Shown here piece by piece: positions 16,233 through 24,819 of a stretch of DNA of 38,194 nucleotides (the stretch's first letter is position 1; each line of letters begins with the position of its first letter). This stretch comes from CAYRFQ01 sp964423615 (GTDB lineage Bacteria > Planctomycetota > Planctomycetia > Gemmatales > Gemmataceae): contig CAYRFQ010000075.1 of NCBI GenBank assembly GCA_964423615.1, forward strand, positions 1 through 38,194, written 5' to 3'. The notes beneath the pieces were generated by a model. That model was not told the origin of the DNA. It made no database searches and worked only from the letters and a program-made list of their open reading frames with translations. The position numbers and the translations under genes were made by a program.

Positions 16233-17897
16233 TCAAGTAGGATCAACTGCGTGATAGAAAACTTTTGGGATCATTCCTCGTCTCTTCCACAGGCGGACCC
16301 GTTGTTCGGTTCGTTCTCGTGTCCAAACGGAAATGGTCGAGAGGGGTAAAACACGCATCCCGTCTCGGTGTGGTCGAACGAGGACAATGTGCTCTCCCGT
16401 TCCCCGGCTTCGGTTGCGATCTGGTTGAAACAAAAGCGGACCAGCAGTTCCTTGCGTTATCTGCCCTTTCACCCATCGGAGCGTCTGAAGTCGTTGGTTA
16501 AATTGGTTGGCATTGGAGACCAGTCCTTCTTCTTCATGAGCGGCCAACAGAACGGCTTCAAGTAAATCTTGGTAGAACAGCAACTCATTCGTGCCGGTAG
16601 TAGCCCAAGGTTTATCATTCGTCGGCTCAGAGTGGAATCCAGCCGATTGCTGCATCGGATTTCGGTGGCTAAAAAAGACAAGGGGAACCGGCAAGTCCAA
16701 CACGTTCCAATCGATATCCCGATCCCGGTACACGTTGTTAAAATCGATGGAATCGCCGCTCACAGCGACCATACGGCGGGCATGAGTCGGAGCGATGCTT
16801 GTCAAAGCCCGCAGATATCGACGAGCCCGTTCGGCTCCTGTGGGTAGGGCCAGAATTTGCCGAGGAAACTTGTATTTGCCTTGATACTCCAAGTAGAACG
16901 ACGCTGCATGGACATCATCGGAATTGGGGGTCCGTACGTCACCGATGCTGTGAGGAACGTCGTCTCCTTGTAATCGGTCGAACAGGTCTTCACTATCGTG
17001 ACGATGTTGGAACTCGACTCGAAAGCGATGGCGTAGGTCTTTCGAATATTCGTCGTCGTTCCACGCCACGGCCCATAAAGCCTGGGGTCGCCCGTCGCCG
17101 GCAAGCAGGGTCGCCGACACCAACGGATTCAGTCCCGTCGTGATGGCCATGGCATGCGCTGGTTCGTAAGGCCAAAGTTCGGGGTGCTCATCGATGAAGT
17201 CCATCACGGCTTCGGTCATGACTGTATTCGTGAACGAAAACCGAAAGCTTCTCTTCGGATACACGCCCATCAGTGGCTTGCCGGCCCGTACGGGCTTTGT
17301 TGGATCGACTGTCTTTTTCGGCTCGGTCAAAAAATAATTGTCTGCTGTTGCCGTTGTGATCAAGAAGGTGGGAGCCTCTCCTTTCCATTCCTCGAGATGT
17401 TTCTGGAGGGTATTGGCAATGTCCAACGCCCGATACGTACTCTCGCCGCCGATGATACCCAGCGGTGGAGTCTTTCGGTTGGCTAGTTTGGAGACCCAAG
17501 AAGCGATGTCGTTCTGAGCACTGATTTTGTACCACCGGAGATAAATTCTGGTGTCTTCGTTTTTTCCGATCGTGTAGACAATCTCAGGAACCTCGCCATT
17601 CTCACGAGAGAAGGCTTTCTCCGCGTTCACCTCGATGTGAGGGCAGGAACTACTGCTTTCTTCTCCTGCGTTGGCCCAAAGCCGTTCGATTCGCCCCGAG
17701 GCTTCCACGATACTCGCCCATATCCCAGCGTTTGTTGCCGGGCTGATCCACGCCAGTTCTTGGGCCCCAGGAGGAACCCTTTTGACCGTGGCCGCTGGCG
17801 GTCCCCCAATCATTCCCAAACCCAACAGGAAAAGGCAGACCGCGACGAGGACAATGGCTCCCACAACAAACATTACAACCGCACGGGCTTTTGACAT
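16233..17897 (-). CDS. Membrane-anchored protein of unknown function, possible PBP-I-like fold
   Basis: A 554-residue protein with one N-terminal membrane helix (about 7-30) followed by a large soluble domain, presumably outside the cytoplasmic membrane. The region about 145-245 (GIIGGESTYRALDIANTL, PTFLITTATADNYFL, YPKRSFRFSFTNTVMTEAVMDFI) has the flavour of a type-I periplasmic-binding-protein fold as in branched-chain amino-acid receptors, and this is only a weak resemblance. The rest matches nothing I recognise. ATG 17897 is preferred: GAGA lies a few nt upstream and the hydrophobic segment follows at once; 29 further upstream codons look spurious. It is on the same strand as mtaB, 139 bp away. 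Confidence 0.72.
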   Translation of the reverse strand: MSKARAVVMFVVGAIVLVAVCLFLLGLGMIGGPPAATVKRVPPGAQELAWISPATNAGIWASIVEASGRIERLWANAGEESSSSCPHIEVNAEKAFSRENGEVPEIVYTIGKNEDTRIYLRWYKISAQNDIASWVSKLANRKTPPLGIIGGESTYRALDIANTLQKHLEEWKGEAPTFLITTATADNYFLTEPKKTVDPTKPVRAGKPLMGVYPKRSFRFSFTNTVMTEAVMDFIDEHPELWPYEPAHAMAITTGLNPLVSATLLAGDGRPQALWAVAWNDDEYSKDLRHRFRVEFQHRHDSEDLFDRLQGDDVPHSIGDVRTPNSDDVHAASFYLEYQGKYKFPRQILALPTGAERARRYLRALTSIAPTHARRMVAVSGDSIDFNNVYRDRDIDWNVLDLPVPLVFFSHRNPMQQSAGFHSEPTNDKPWATTGTNELLFYQDLLEAVLLAAHEEEGLVSNANQFNQRLQTLRWVKGQITQGTAGPLLFQPDRNRSRGTGEHIVLVRPHRDGMRVLPLSTISVWTRERTEQRVRLWKRRGMIPKVFYHAVDPT

Positions 17898-18036
17898 GGT
17901 ATTTCTCGGATCGAGGGTGGCACAGAGATGAGAGGCACACCTCACGCAAACTCGCCTCAGAATAAGAACTATCACGGACGACACGGACCAAACGAATTCG
18001 TGCTAGGCAAGACGCCCTTGGGTGGTCTCTCGACTC

Positions 18037-19434
18037 TCAACTCACCAACGGTAATGACAACCGGACTGGTCCATCGTATCGGGTCTGCACCGCTTGTGTT
18101 TCTGCCACTTCTTCTGGCGGCAAAGGTGTCCCAACAATCCGGCCCTTTTCGAATCGTTCAGCCAAGACCGGCACGATCTTGCCTTTCAAGGCTTCGGCGT
18201 GACCTCGGAAGACGGTCGGCGCGTACCGACAGGAAGTCCCGGTCACGAATCCTGGAACATCATGGACATCACTCTCGACGAGCACGTCGAGTTGCCTTCC
18301 GAGCAATCGTTGATAATATTGCTCAGCCATTTCTTGTTCGAGTTCCTGGAGTCGTTGACGTCGCTCGGTCACTACGGCCTTGGGAAGTTGATCACCGAAT
18401 CGCGTGGCTTCGGTTCCTTCGCGGGTACTGTAAGGAAAGATGTGAACTTTCGAGAACCCAACCTCACGCACGACGTCGCAAGTCGCCTGAAAATCTTCTT
18501 CCGTCTCGCCAGGAAATCCAAGGATCACATCCGTCGTGAAAGCGGGCTGATCGAGGGCATCTTTGAGTTTTTCGCAACGCGCAAGAAAGCCTTTCGCCGA
18601 ATATCTACGTTTCATGGCCTTCAAAATGCGGTCGGAACCGCTTTGCAAACAAAGGTGCAGGTGCGGGACGACTTTGGGGAGGGCTGACATCACCCGAACG
18701 AGGTCGTCGCGGGCTTCGGCAGCTTCCAAGCTACTCAAGCGAATCCGAAAGTCACCAGGTAATTCGCCGAGCGTTTCGAGCAAGTGCCACAACCGATTCC
18801 ACTCCGACTTCGGTTTGCCTTTGCTGATGTCGATGCCGTAATGGCCGAGGTGAATCCCCGTCAGGACGATTTCTTGAAAACCCGAAGCTACTAACGCTGC
18901 GACTTCCTCCGAGATGTCGTCGATAGGCCGACTACGCAACGTTGGTCTTACCGATGGGATGATGCAATACGAACAGTTCAACAAACACCCATCCTGAACT
19001 TTCACGAAAGCCCGATGATGGTTATCGAAACGGGTGATGTTTTGGGGAAGCTGCTCGACTCCGAACTCCCTCAAGTCCTCAGCGAGACGAGTTTTGTCTG
19101 TGATGACCTTGACGACTCCGGGAAGTTGGGCGACGGCTTGCGGATCGCGGGTCGCGTAACATCCCATGACGAGAATGTCGGCATTGGGATTGTTCTGATG
19201 CAATTTGCGGACAGCTCGTCGGCTTTTGGAGTCGCCTTCGGCCGTGACTGTGCAAGTGTTGACGACACAGAGATCCGCTTGCTCTCCTGCTTGGGCTTCG
19301 TGATAGCCGCTGAGTTCGAGCGTTTCCTTGACGTATTGGGTCTCGTATTGGTTGACCTTACAGCCAAGCGTGACCAGACGACACAACCGTGAGGTCGTTG
19401 GGGTCGGGTCATCTTGCGTTTGGATCGTCAACAT
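18037..19434 (-). CDS. mtaB: tRNA t6A37 methylthiotransferase MtaB
   Basis: Radical-SAM enzyme that adds a methylthio group to N6-threonylcarbamoyladenosine at position 37 of ANN-decoding tRNAs. The 465-residue protein has the three-part family layout. The N-terminal UPF0004 domain carries cysteines C25 (LGCKVNQYE), C61 (NTCTVT) and C92 (MGCYATRDP) for the auxiliary cluster. The radical-SAM core has CLLNCSYC (150-157, CxxxCxxC) and then IVLTGIHLGHYG. A TRAM-like C-terminal segment binds RNA. LGCKVNQ and the GIHLG motif fit MtaB rather than MiaB or RimO. GGAG lies 9 nt before the ATG. The last codons overlap a purine-rich patch, and the stop is a TGA. Confidence 0.94.
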   Translation of the reverse strand: MLTIQTQDDPTPTTSRLCRLVTLGCKVNQYETQYVKETLELSGYHEAQAGEQADLCVVNTCTVTAEGDSKSRRAVRKLHQNNPNADILVMGCYATRDPQAVAQLPGVVKVITDKTRLAEDLREFGVEQLPQNITRFDNHHRAFVKVQDGCLLNCSYCIIPSVRPTLRSRPIDDISEEVAALVASGFQEIVLTGIHLGHYGIDISKGKPKSEWNRLWHLLETLGELPGDFRIRLSSLEAAEARDDLVRVMSALPKVVPHLHLCLQSGSDRILKAMKRRYSAKGFLARCEKLKDALDQPAFTTDVILGFPGETEEDFQATCDVVREVGFSKVHIFPYSTREGTEATRFGDQLPKAVVTERRQRLQELEQEMAEQYYQRLLGRQLDVLVESDVHDVPGFVTGTSCRYAPTVFRGHAEALKGKIVPVLAERFEKGRIVGTPLPPEEVAETQAVQTRYDGPVRLSLPLVS

Positions 19435-19500
19435 GTCTGTGAACTCCGCAATTATGATTGTGTCGAGTTTCTCGACAACCTCCCGAGCACGATGGGTCCT

Positions 19501-19998
19501 TCAAAACCGGATGTCGTCGGGCTCCCCGTCATCGGGCGCACCCACAGGTGCGAATTCTTTGACGTTTTCCTCGACAATGATAGGGAGGTCAGCCTGTTCT
19601 TCCAAAGTTTGTTCGCTCGGGTCGCCCATGGATTCGGGCCAGATGTGGAAGCCACCGGTGACCGACGGAGCCGGCGTCAATTCCCAGGTCCCCCAAATAC
19701 CTTTTCCTTCGTTGAAGCCTTTGTAATAAATGTCGTGCCCGCCAAGGTACCGCTTGTGCCACGTGCAACGCCCGTCGTTCAGATCATAGGTTCCTCGCAT
19801 CAAGAACTTACCAACGAAATCTCTCCCTTCCCCGGTGAGGTCCCCGTTGGCAAACGTGAGTTCCATTTCCATCTGGTATTTTCCGGGCAACATGTGCGTC
19901 TGCAGGAAAAAGCCAATCCACCGTCCGCTCGGAAAGCGAGGATCCGTCTCGAGTTGTGGCTGCTGTGGTTGCATTGGGGTACCTGGGACGTAAGACAT
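19501..19998 (-). CDS. Small conserved protein of unknown function
   Basis: A 165-residue protein without signal peptide or membrane helix. A Pro/Gln-rich start (MSYVPGTPMQPQQPQ) is followed by a beta-rich domain: SGRWIGFFLQ, MEMELTFANGDLTGEGRDFVGKF, RGTYDLNDGRCTWHKRYLGGHDIYYKGF and GIWGTWELTP. This alternating strand pattern with G.G..G.W suggests a small barrel of lipocalin-like shape, which is inferred only. The C-terminus is acidic and probably disordered. The ATG has GGAG 7 nt upstream. The gene lies 66 bp upstream of mtaB on the same strand and may be cotranscribed with it. Confidence 0.75.
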   Translation of the reverse strand: MSYVPGTPMQPQQPQLETDPRFPSGRWIGFFLQTHMLPGKYQMEMELTFANGDLTGEGRDFVGKFLMRGTYDLNDGRCTWHKRYLGGHDIYYKGFNEGKGIWGTWELTPAPSVTGGFHIWPESMGDPSEQTLEEQADLPIIVEENVKEFAPVGAPDDGEPDDIRF

Positions 19999-20592
19999 GT
20001 GAGTTCTCCCGCGTGCGATCCTGGTGGCATCGGGAAACAACAAATCTACTGTATCGATCACGCTACACGATGATCAACCCAAGAATAGTGATGTAGGGAC
20101 AACTTCAGTTTTGACAGTGAAGAGAGGAGAGCCGAGAAAAACACTTCAATCACTGGCACCTTCGGAAGAAACCAACCGATCACGAACGTGACGGCAAGCA
20201 TGGATCAGGTTATCTCGACTTTTGACTTCCTCCCCACAAGTAAAAAGATAGAAATAGGCCATGAGTTGTTCAGTTATTTCTGCTAAAAACTACGTAGGAA
20301 AATGTCATCTCCCTGACTCTCCGAACACTTGAGGTCATCACGTTCAATCTTTCGCAGAGACGGCGTCCGTCGTCCATCTGTATATAACATCTGTCACTGA
20401 AATGGCTATGCTAGTTATAACGTTTGTAATTACTGTCACGACGTTTCGTTTTCGATGTGTCCGAAAGAAATGCTAACAAATCTGGAATATCGAACAGGTG
20501 ACATTGCGTTTCTGAGATTATTCGACCGTAGTGACTTGGGAAATACTGTGTAGATTCCAAAGCGGTACAACCAAAAAAGGAAACGGCCCACG

Positions 20593-20620
20593 TTGTCCGT
20601 TTGTGAGAATCGTGTATGAT
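20593..20620 (+). promoter_or_regulatory. Promoter of the GntR/LacI-type regulator gene
   Basis: TTGTCC (20593-20598) and TATGAT (20615-20620) are spaced by 16 nt, a good sigma70-like match. The expected start point near 20627 leaves a leader of about 30 nt containing the GGGAG ribosome-binding site at 20643-20647. Confidence 0.6.
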
Positions 20621-20624
20621 ACAC
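20612..20624. promoter_or_regulatory. Palindromic operator candidate over the -10 box
   Basis: GTGTAT-G-ATACAC is a perfect 6+1+6 palindrome that contains the -10 box of the regulator gene. A repressor bound here would block transcription, so autoregulation by the encoded GntR-type protein is plausible. GntR-class sites are commonly short palindromes of this kind. Confidence 0.5.
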
Positions 20625-20656
20625 AATGTGAAGAAAGCATAGGGAGACCTTCTCAA

Positions 20657-21823
20657 ATGTCACACACATCCAACGGACCTAAATACCTCAGATTATCTCA
20701 AGAATTGGAAGCAAGAATCCTGCAAGGAGATTGGGCCAATCGAAAGATGCCAAGCCTGCGAGTTATCGCCGAAGAACACGATGTTTCTGTGGTTACAGCA
20801 GCTCGGGCCATCCAGGTACTTAGTGACAAAGGAATCATCACCAAAGCAGAAAAATCGGGTTACATTCCGACCCCCGAAAACAAAAAAAAGAATCAAAAGT
20901 GGGGACTCTGCTTACGGGTGACACCTGGGAACTGGCAGAAAGTTTCCGGGGCCGTTTCCCGAGCCGGTTTAGAAGCCGTTGCTGGGCAAGATAATATCGA
21001 GTTCGTGGAAACGTTCGACCTTGGAGAAGGAGTTAGTCGCAAAGACATGCAACAGCAAGTCAGGCGCGCTCTTGACGAAGGCATCTCTGGCATTTTCTTC
21101 TTGCCGTCTCGTTTGACCGAAGCGCAGATGTACCAGGACGAGAAATTCCTGGGCGTTTGTGCTGCTGAAAATGTCGCCGTTGTATTAGTAGATCGAAACC
21201 TTCGCGGCCATTGCCGAAAGTTAGAGTACGATCTGGTCTGTGTAGACGATTTTGAGGGTGGACTTCGGTGCACCGAACACTTGCTCGAAATCGGTCGCAA
21301 ACGCGTGGGCATCGTGGTCGCTTCTCCGACGAGCAGCCATGACGGACGAATCGCCGGTTACACCCACCAGCTCAGAATCAATGCCCTTAGACAAGGACAA
21401 CAAGAAGGTGGATATGAGCCAATCGTTTTGACAATCCCGACGGACCTTTCGAGCAAAGAAGCCGACCGATGGCTTGCTAATCGTTTGGTCGAAGCGAACG
21501 TAGATGGTGTTGTCTGTTATCAAGACTCGGTTGCCATCGGGTTGATCATGGAACTGTTCAGCCGTGGACTCAATGTTCCACGCGATATTGCCGTCGTCGG
21601 TTTCGACAACCTACCCATCGGTGATTTGTTCACGATCGGCGTCTCGACTTACCTTTACCCATCGGAAGCCGTCATCCGGCATGCCCTCCACGTCATGCAC
21701 CAAAGGCTCGAATGGCCTGCCGGTCCCCCCGTAAAGGTGAGTGTCCAGGGAGAACTGATCATCCGAGAGAGTAGCTTGCACCCGGGCGAAAAAGAAACCA
21801 TATCTGTTCGTCAGGAAGCCTAA
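20657..21823 (+). CDS. GntR-type wHTH / LacI-type sensor hybrid transcription regulator
   Basis: A 388-residue DNA-binding repressor-like protein of the AraR architecture. A GntR winged helix spans about 9-73 (ARILQGDWANRKMPSLRVIAEEHDVSVVTAARAIQVLSDKG...GYIPTP). It is followed by a LacI/periplasmic-binding sensor domain (about 80-375), with KRVGIVVASPTSSHDGRIAGY, NVDGVVCYQDSVAIGLIMEL, RDIAVVGFDNLP and a conserved C-terminal PGPPVKV-like strand. Such proteins usually sense a sugar. No sugar-utilisation operon is adjacent, so the effector and targets are unknown. ATG 20657 follows GGGAG by about 10 nt; the 42 in-frame codons upstream run through the promoter and are rejected. A strong hairpin follows the stop. 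Confidence 0.92.
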   Translation: MSHTSNGPKYLRLSQELEARILQGDWANRKMPSLRVIAEEHDVSVVTAARAIQVLSDKGIITKAEKSGYIPTPENKKKNQKWGLCLRVTPGNWQKVSGAVSRAGLEAVAGQDNIEFVETFDLGEGVSRKDMQQQVRRALDEGISGIFFLPSRLTEAQMYQDEKFLGVCAAENVAVVLVDRNLRGHCRKLEYDLVCVDDFEGGLRCTEHLLEIGRKRVGIVVASPTSSHDGRIAGYTHQLRINALRQGQQEGGYEPIVLTIPTDLSSKEADRWLANRLVEANVDGVVCYQDSVAIGLIMELFSRGLNVPRDIAVVGFDNLPIGDLFTIGVSTYLYPSEAVIRHALHVMHQRLEWPAGPPVKVSVQGELIIRESSLHPGEKETISVRQEA

Positions 21824-21848
21824 CTGTTTTCGAGGTTGGAAACAAACG

Positions 21849-21885
21849 CAAGAGGCTGGAGCTACAAAATGCCTCCAGCCTCTTG
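21849..21885 (+). terminator. Strong hairpin terminator after the regulator gene
   Basis: A perfect 13-bp stem (CAAGAGGCTGGAG with CTCCAGCCTCTTG) encloses an 11-nt loop, 25 bp after the stop codon; TGATTT follows. It lies between converging genes and may stop transcription from both sides. Confidence 0.7.
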
Positions 21886-21939
21886 TGATTTCATAACCTA
21901 TCGCGGGGTAACTCATTGCGAAGGATGATTTATCCAAGT

Positions 21940-23326
21940 TTAATCGTCATCGTCATTGCAATCCTGCTCGGTGAGTAAGATCCTCTCAAGAATTCGAGCT
22001 GCCTGTATGTAGTAACCCCTCTCGATCAAGAATTCTGCTCGTCGTGCTTGATGAACGAATCGGCTCGTTTTGAAATGATGTTTGTACCCGCAACCTTCGT
22101 TCTCTCCCGGGACTACGGTGATGTTGTAGGTGATGTCCACGCCAAAGTTCGCTTCGGGGATAAATCCATCGAATTCAATTGTGTGATCGCCCATCGATAA
22201 CGGTGCTACAAACACCCAGTATCCATCCACGACGTCCGGAGAGCTTTGGCCTTCCAAGCCCGGGAAATCATCGCTGAGAATATTATTCTCTGGTAACGGT
22301 CCGATCTCAAAGAGTGGCGATTCGGCTCGGAACGCAGTCACGTCTAGAAAATCTTTTCCATCGACAACAACTTCCAAGCTATTCGGGTCGACGCTATCTA
22401 TGAAACCGTTGGCGAGGTCACGTAGATCGTTTTCTTCCGTCAGGCCAGTCTCGAACATGTTGGCATCGAAACTCAAGATCGGGAAGAACAGGGCTTTTCC
22501 ATAGGGAATCTCAACCGTCCGATCGGCAACGCCGAAGAATTCGTCAGGGTTTTCGCCAGGCACAAACGTCACGAACGTTCCACCAATGAACCAAACATTG
22601 CCAGACTGATTTTCGCTGACGTCCGCTGTTTCAAACAACGGATGCTGATCTTGGGGCATGGAGTAAAGCCATTGCGTATAATCAGCGGCGAGTTCACCGT
22701 ATACGCCCGCAAGCGGAGCGGGAACAGGACTTACCGAATCATCATCGGTCACCAAGATTCTTTCCAGAATTCGACTCGCACTTTCGTACCGCCCCCGCTC
22801 GATTAAGGCTTGTGCCCGATTAGCCCGTCGAACGAACCGTCTGGTTTCAGAATCCACTTCGCGATCATCATCGTCCCTGTCGTCGTCCCCGTCGTCATCA
22901 TCTCCCTCTGGGACCACTGTGATGTTGTAGGTGATGTCCACGCCAAACTTCGCTTCGGGGATAAATCCATCGAATTCAATTGTGTGATCGCCCATCGATA
23001 ACGNNNNNNNNNNNNNNNNNNNNNNNNNNNNNNNNNNNNNNNNNNNNNNNNNNNNNNNNNNNNNNNNNNNNNNNNNNNNNNNNNNNNNNNNNNNNNNNNN
23101 NNNTTTCAAACAACGGATGCTGATCTTGGGGCATGGAGTAAAGCCATTGCGTATAATCGGCGGCCAAGTCACCGTACACCCCCTCCAAAGGAGCGGGAAC
23201 GGGACTTACTGACGGAGTACAGCGGTCTTCGAGAGTCTCCACTCTCAGGGCAGAGCGTGATGTTGCCTTCTTCCCACTTCCACGGGTCGGGGCCACATCT
23301 GTGCCAAACAACCAGATGCTAAACAT
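21940..23326 (-). CDS. Exported tandem-repeat protein with planctomycete surface signature (gap inside)
   Basis: Probable cell-surface protein. It opens with MFSIWLFGTDVAPTRG and the planctomycete signature RVETLEDRCTPS, then two copies of a domain of about 200 residues starting VSPVPAPL..GVYG.LAADYTQWLYSMPQDQHPLFE and continuing GNVWFIGGTFVTF, IPYGKALFFPIL, LEVVVDGK, GYWVFVAPLSMGDHTIEF and VDITYNITVVP. Each copy is followed by a helical linker (ALIERGRYESASRILERIL). The domain resembles a widespread family of exported hypothetical proteins; no activity is known to me. ATG 23326 has GGAGG 7 nt upstream. The first copy is cut by 100 Ns (23004-23103). By comparison with copy two about 426 nt are missing, a multiple of three, so the apparent frame break is an assembly effect and the gene is probably intact. 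It ends in an acidic DCNDDDD tail. Confidence 0.75.
22118..22202. repeat. Near-identical internal DNA repeat, copy at the 3' part of the gene
   Basis: These 85 bp recur at 22919-23003 with a single difference that I can see (G/C at 22147). They encode the strand region ending each copy of the tandem domain. Identity this high within one gene points to recent duplication or gene conversion. Confidence 0.8.
22919..23003. repeat. Near-identical internal DNA repeat, copy beside the assembly gap
   Basis: Partner of 22118-22202. It abuts the N-run directly. On the other side of the gap, 23104 onward matches 22629 onward for about 55 bp without difference, so both gap edges lie in repeat sequence. 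Confidence 0.8.
23004..23103. other. Assembly gap of 100 Ns
   Basis: Exactly 100 Ns, the usual scaffold placeholder. The corresponding stretch in the second repeat copy runs from 22203 to 22628, 426 nt, so the true gap is probably about that size, or larger if further repeat copies were collapsed. Confidence 0.9.
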
Positions 23327-24228
23327 AACAAAGCCTCCAACAACAATATATTGGTCTGCGGAGTAGGCGAAAACGCTTCGCGAACTTTTAGACCATTGTT
23401 TGACTTGAGTTAGGTACATCCCATCAGGGGAATCACATTTGTCGTAAGCGAACAGTCTCCGCGATGAAGCGGCAAGCCAGGCTCAGCGAGAAAGGATCGT
23501 CCGAGGATAGTTTTGGTACCCAGACTCGCAGGCACCTGTGGAATCCTCAACGGAAAGCGTTCGCTATTCGATCAGTACGAAAACAATTGAACAACTTGGG
23601 ACACCTTGCAGCGTTCCAAACTTCTTGATGTCACAACTAGTTACGGCGCCGTCCCTTTTCGTCTGGCTTTTCACGTCAAAGGTGAGTCGATTTCATGCTA
23701 AATCGGTTCAGTGTGACGGATGAAATTCCCGGGAGAATTAGAACTGTCCGTCAACAAGAGTGATTGCTACTCATCAGGTGTTTACGAAGAGGGGTACTGC
23801 AATTGCCATACCATTAGTCCGAAATTAATCGTGCGTTGGGATCGAACTTTCTTCTTTCCCAACACGTTATATTTCTTCCGTTTTGCGAGATGGTACATAT
23901 GTTTAGGATCCGTTTTTGTCACATATCTTTTCTTATCCGCACACTCTCTGTGCGGATATGGCCCTGGAGAGGGAATAGTAGTGATGGATTGAACGGAAGA
24001 AAGAAAGTGGACTATCAACATGATGATTGATCAATACTGGGCTTGCTGAGAAAGTGATCGGTCTTCGACTCATACTTCGACTAGGAACGATGGGAATCCG
24101 CACGAAGAAATTATCGCACCCAAAATTCCAAACCCTCTGAAGATGGAGGGGAACCCAACTGTGCTAAGATTAACTTTTGGAAGCTGATTCGGTCCCTTTT
24201 CCTCTTTGATTTTGTGAGACCACTCTCC
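23327..24228. other. Long AT-richer intergenic region with one hairpin
   Basis: About 900 bp between divergent genes. ORFs of 60-90 codons occur but lack ribosome-binding sites and any family pattern. A perfect 9-bp stem (ATCCGCACA with TGTGCGGAT) around a CTCTC loop lies at 23935-23957, without a T-run. It is the longest gene-free stretch in the window; nothing else could be recognised in it. Confidence 0.5.
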
Positions 24229-24810
24229 ATGCCACATCCGACGAAAATGTCGTCCGACGATACCGCCCTTCTGGTCATCGACGTCCAAGAAAAGCTGATG
24301 ACGAAAATCCCTAACGCGAAAGAATTGATCCACAACATTGCTTTCTTGATCGACGGAGCCAAAATAGCAGGAGTGCCCGTATTTGCCACCGAACAATACC
24401 CCAAAGGACTCGGCAAGACCGTGGCCGGGCTGATCGATCGACTTCCTGACCGTCCAGAGAAACTCGCCTTCAGCAGCTGCGTCGTTCCCGAAATCCTTGA
24501 GGGGATCCACAAAGAAGGCCGTCAGAAGGTCGTCCTGGTTGGAATCGAAACCCACGTTTGTGTTTTGCAAACCGCCCTCGATCTTCTTGCCGAAGGTATC
24601 CGGGTGTACGTGGCGGTCGATTCGGTCAGCAGTCGCTATCCGATCGATTACGAATACGCTCTTGTGCGGTTGGACCACACAGACGCAGTGTTGACGACGA
24701 GCGAAACCTGCGTCTTCGAGTGGATAGGCGGGGCTGATCATCCCCAGTTCAAACAAATTAGTCAGCTTGTGCAAAATCGCATGAACGTCTTGGAAGAGGA
24801 TCCCAAATAG
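24229..24810 (+). CDS. Isochorismatase-fold cysteine hydrolase
   Basis: A 193-residue cytoplasmic hydrolase of the isochorismatase/nicotinamidase superfamily. The catalytic triad is visible: D18 in LLVIDVQEKL, K78 in RPEKLAFSSC and the nucleophile C111 in VGIETHVCVLQTALDLL. The glutamate-histidine pair before the cysteine (GIETHVC) and the length resemble the YcaC-like group rather than PncA. Substrates in this superfamily vary, so none is assigned. ATG 24229 is chosen; GTG 24214 and ATG 24247 are alternatives. The stop codon TAG is part of the AGGAG ribosome-binding site of the next gene, which begins 9 nt later, so the two are translationally coupled. Confidence 0.88.
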   Translation: MPHPTKMSSDDTALLVIDVQEKLMTKIPNAKELIHNIAFLIDGAKIAGVPVFATEQYPKGLGKTVAGLIDRLPDRPEKLAFSSCVVPEILEGIHKEGRQKVVLVGIETHVCVLQTALDLLAEGIRVYVAVDSVSSRYPIDYEYALVRLDHTDAVLTTSETCVFEWIGGADHPQFKQISQLVQNRMNVLEEDPK

Positions 24811-24819
24811 GAGAAGTCC

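Larger units (their letters stand above)
19999..20656. other. AT-richer intergenic region upstream of the regulator gene
   Basis: This 658-bp spacer separates two divergent genes and is more AT-rich than its surroundings. It holds the regulator's promoter at its right end. Short ORFs of 62-81 codons on both strands lack ribosome-binding sites and recognisable sequence. I see no RNA gene. Confidence 0.5.

Noticed and set aside
21940..23326. Interpreting the frame break at the N-run as a pseudogene
   Set aside because: The 100-N length is arbitrary; homology between repeat copies predicts an in-frame interval.
23538..23992. Two short plus-strand ORFs in the long spacer
   Set aside because: No ribosome-binding site, no family pattern, codon use unlike the neighbours.
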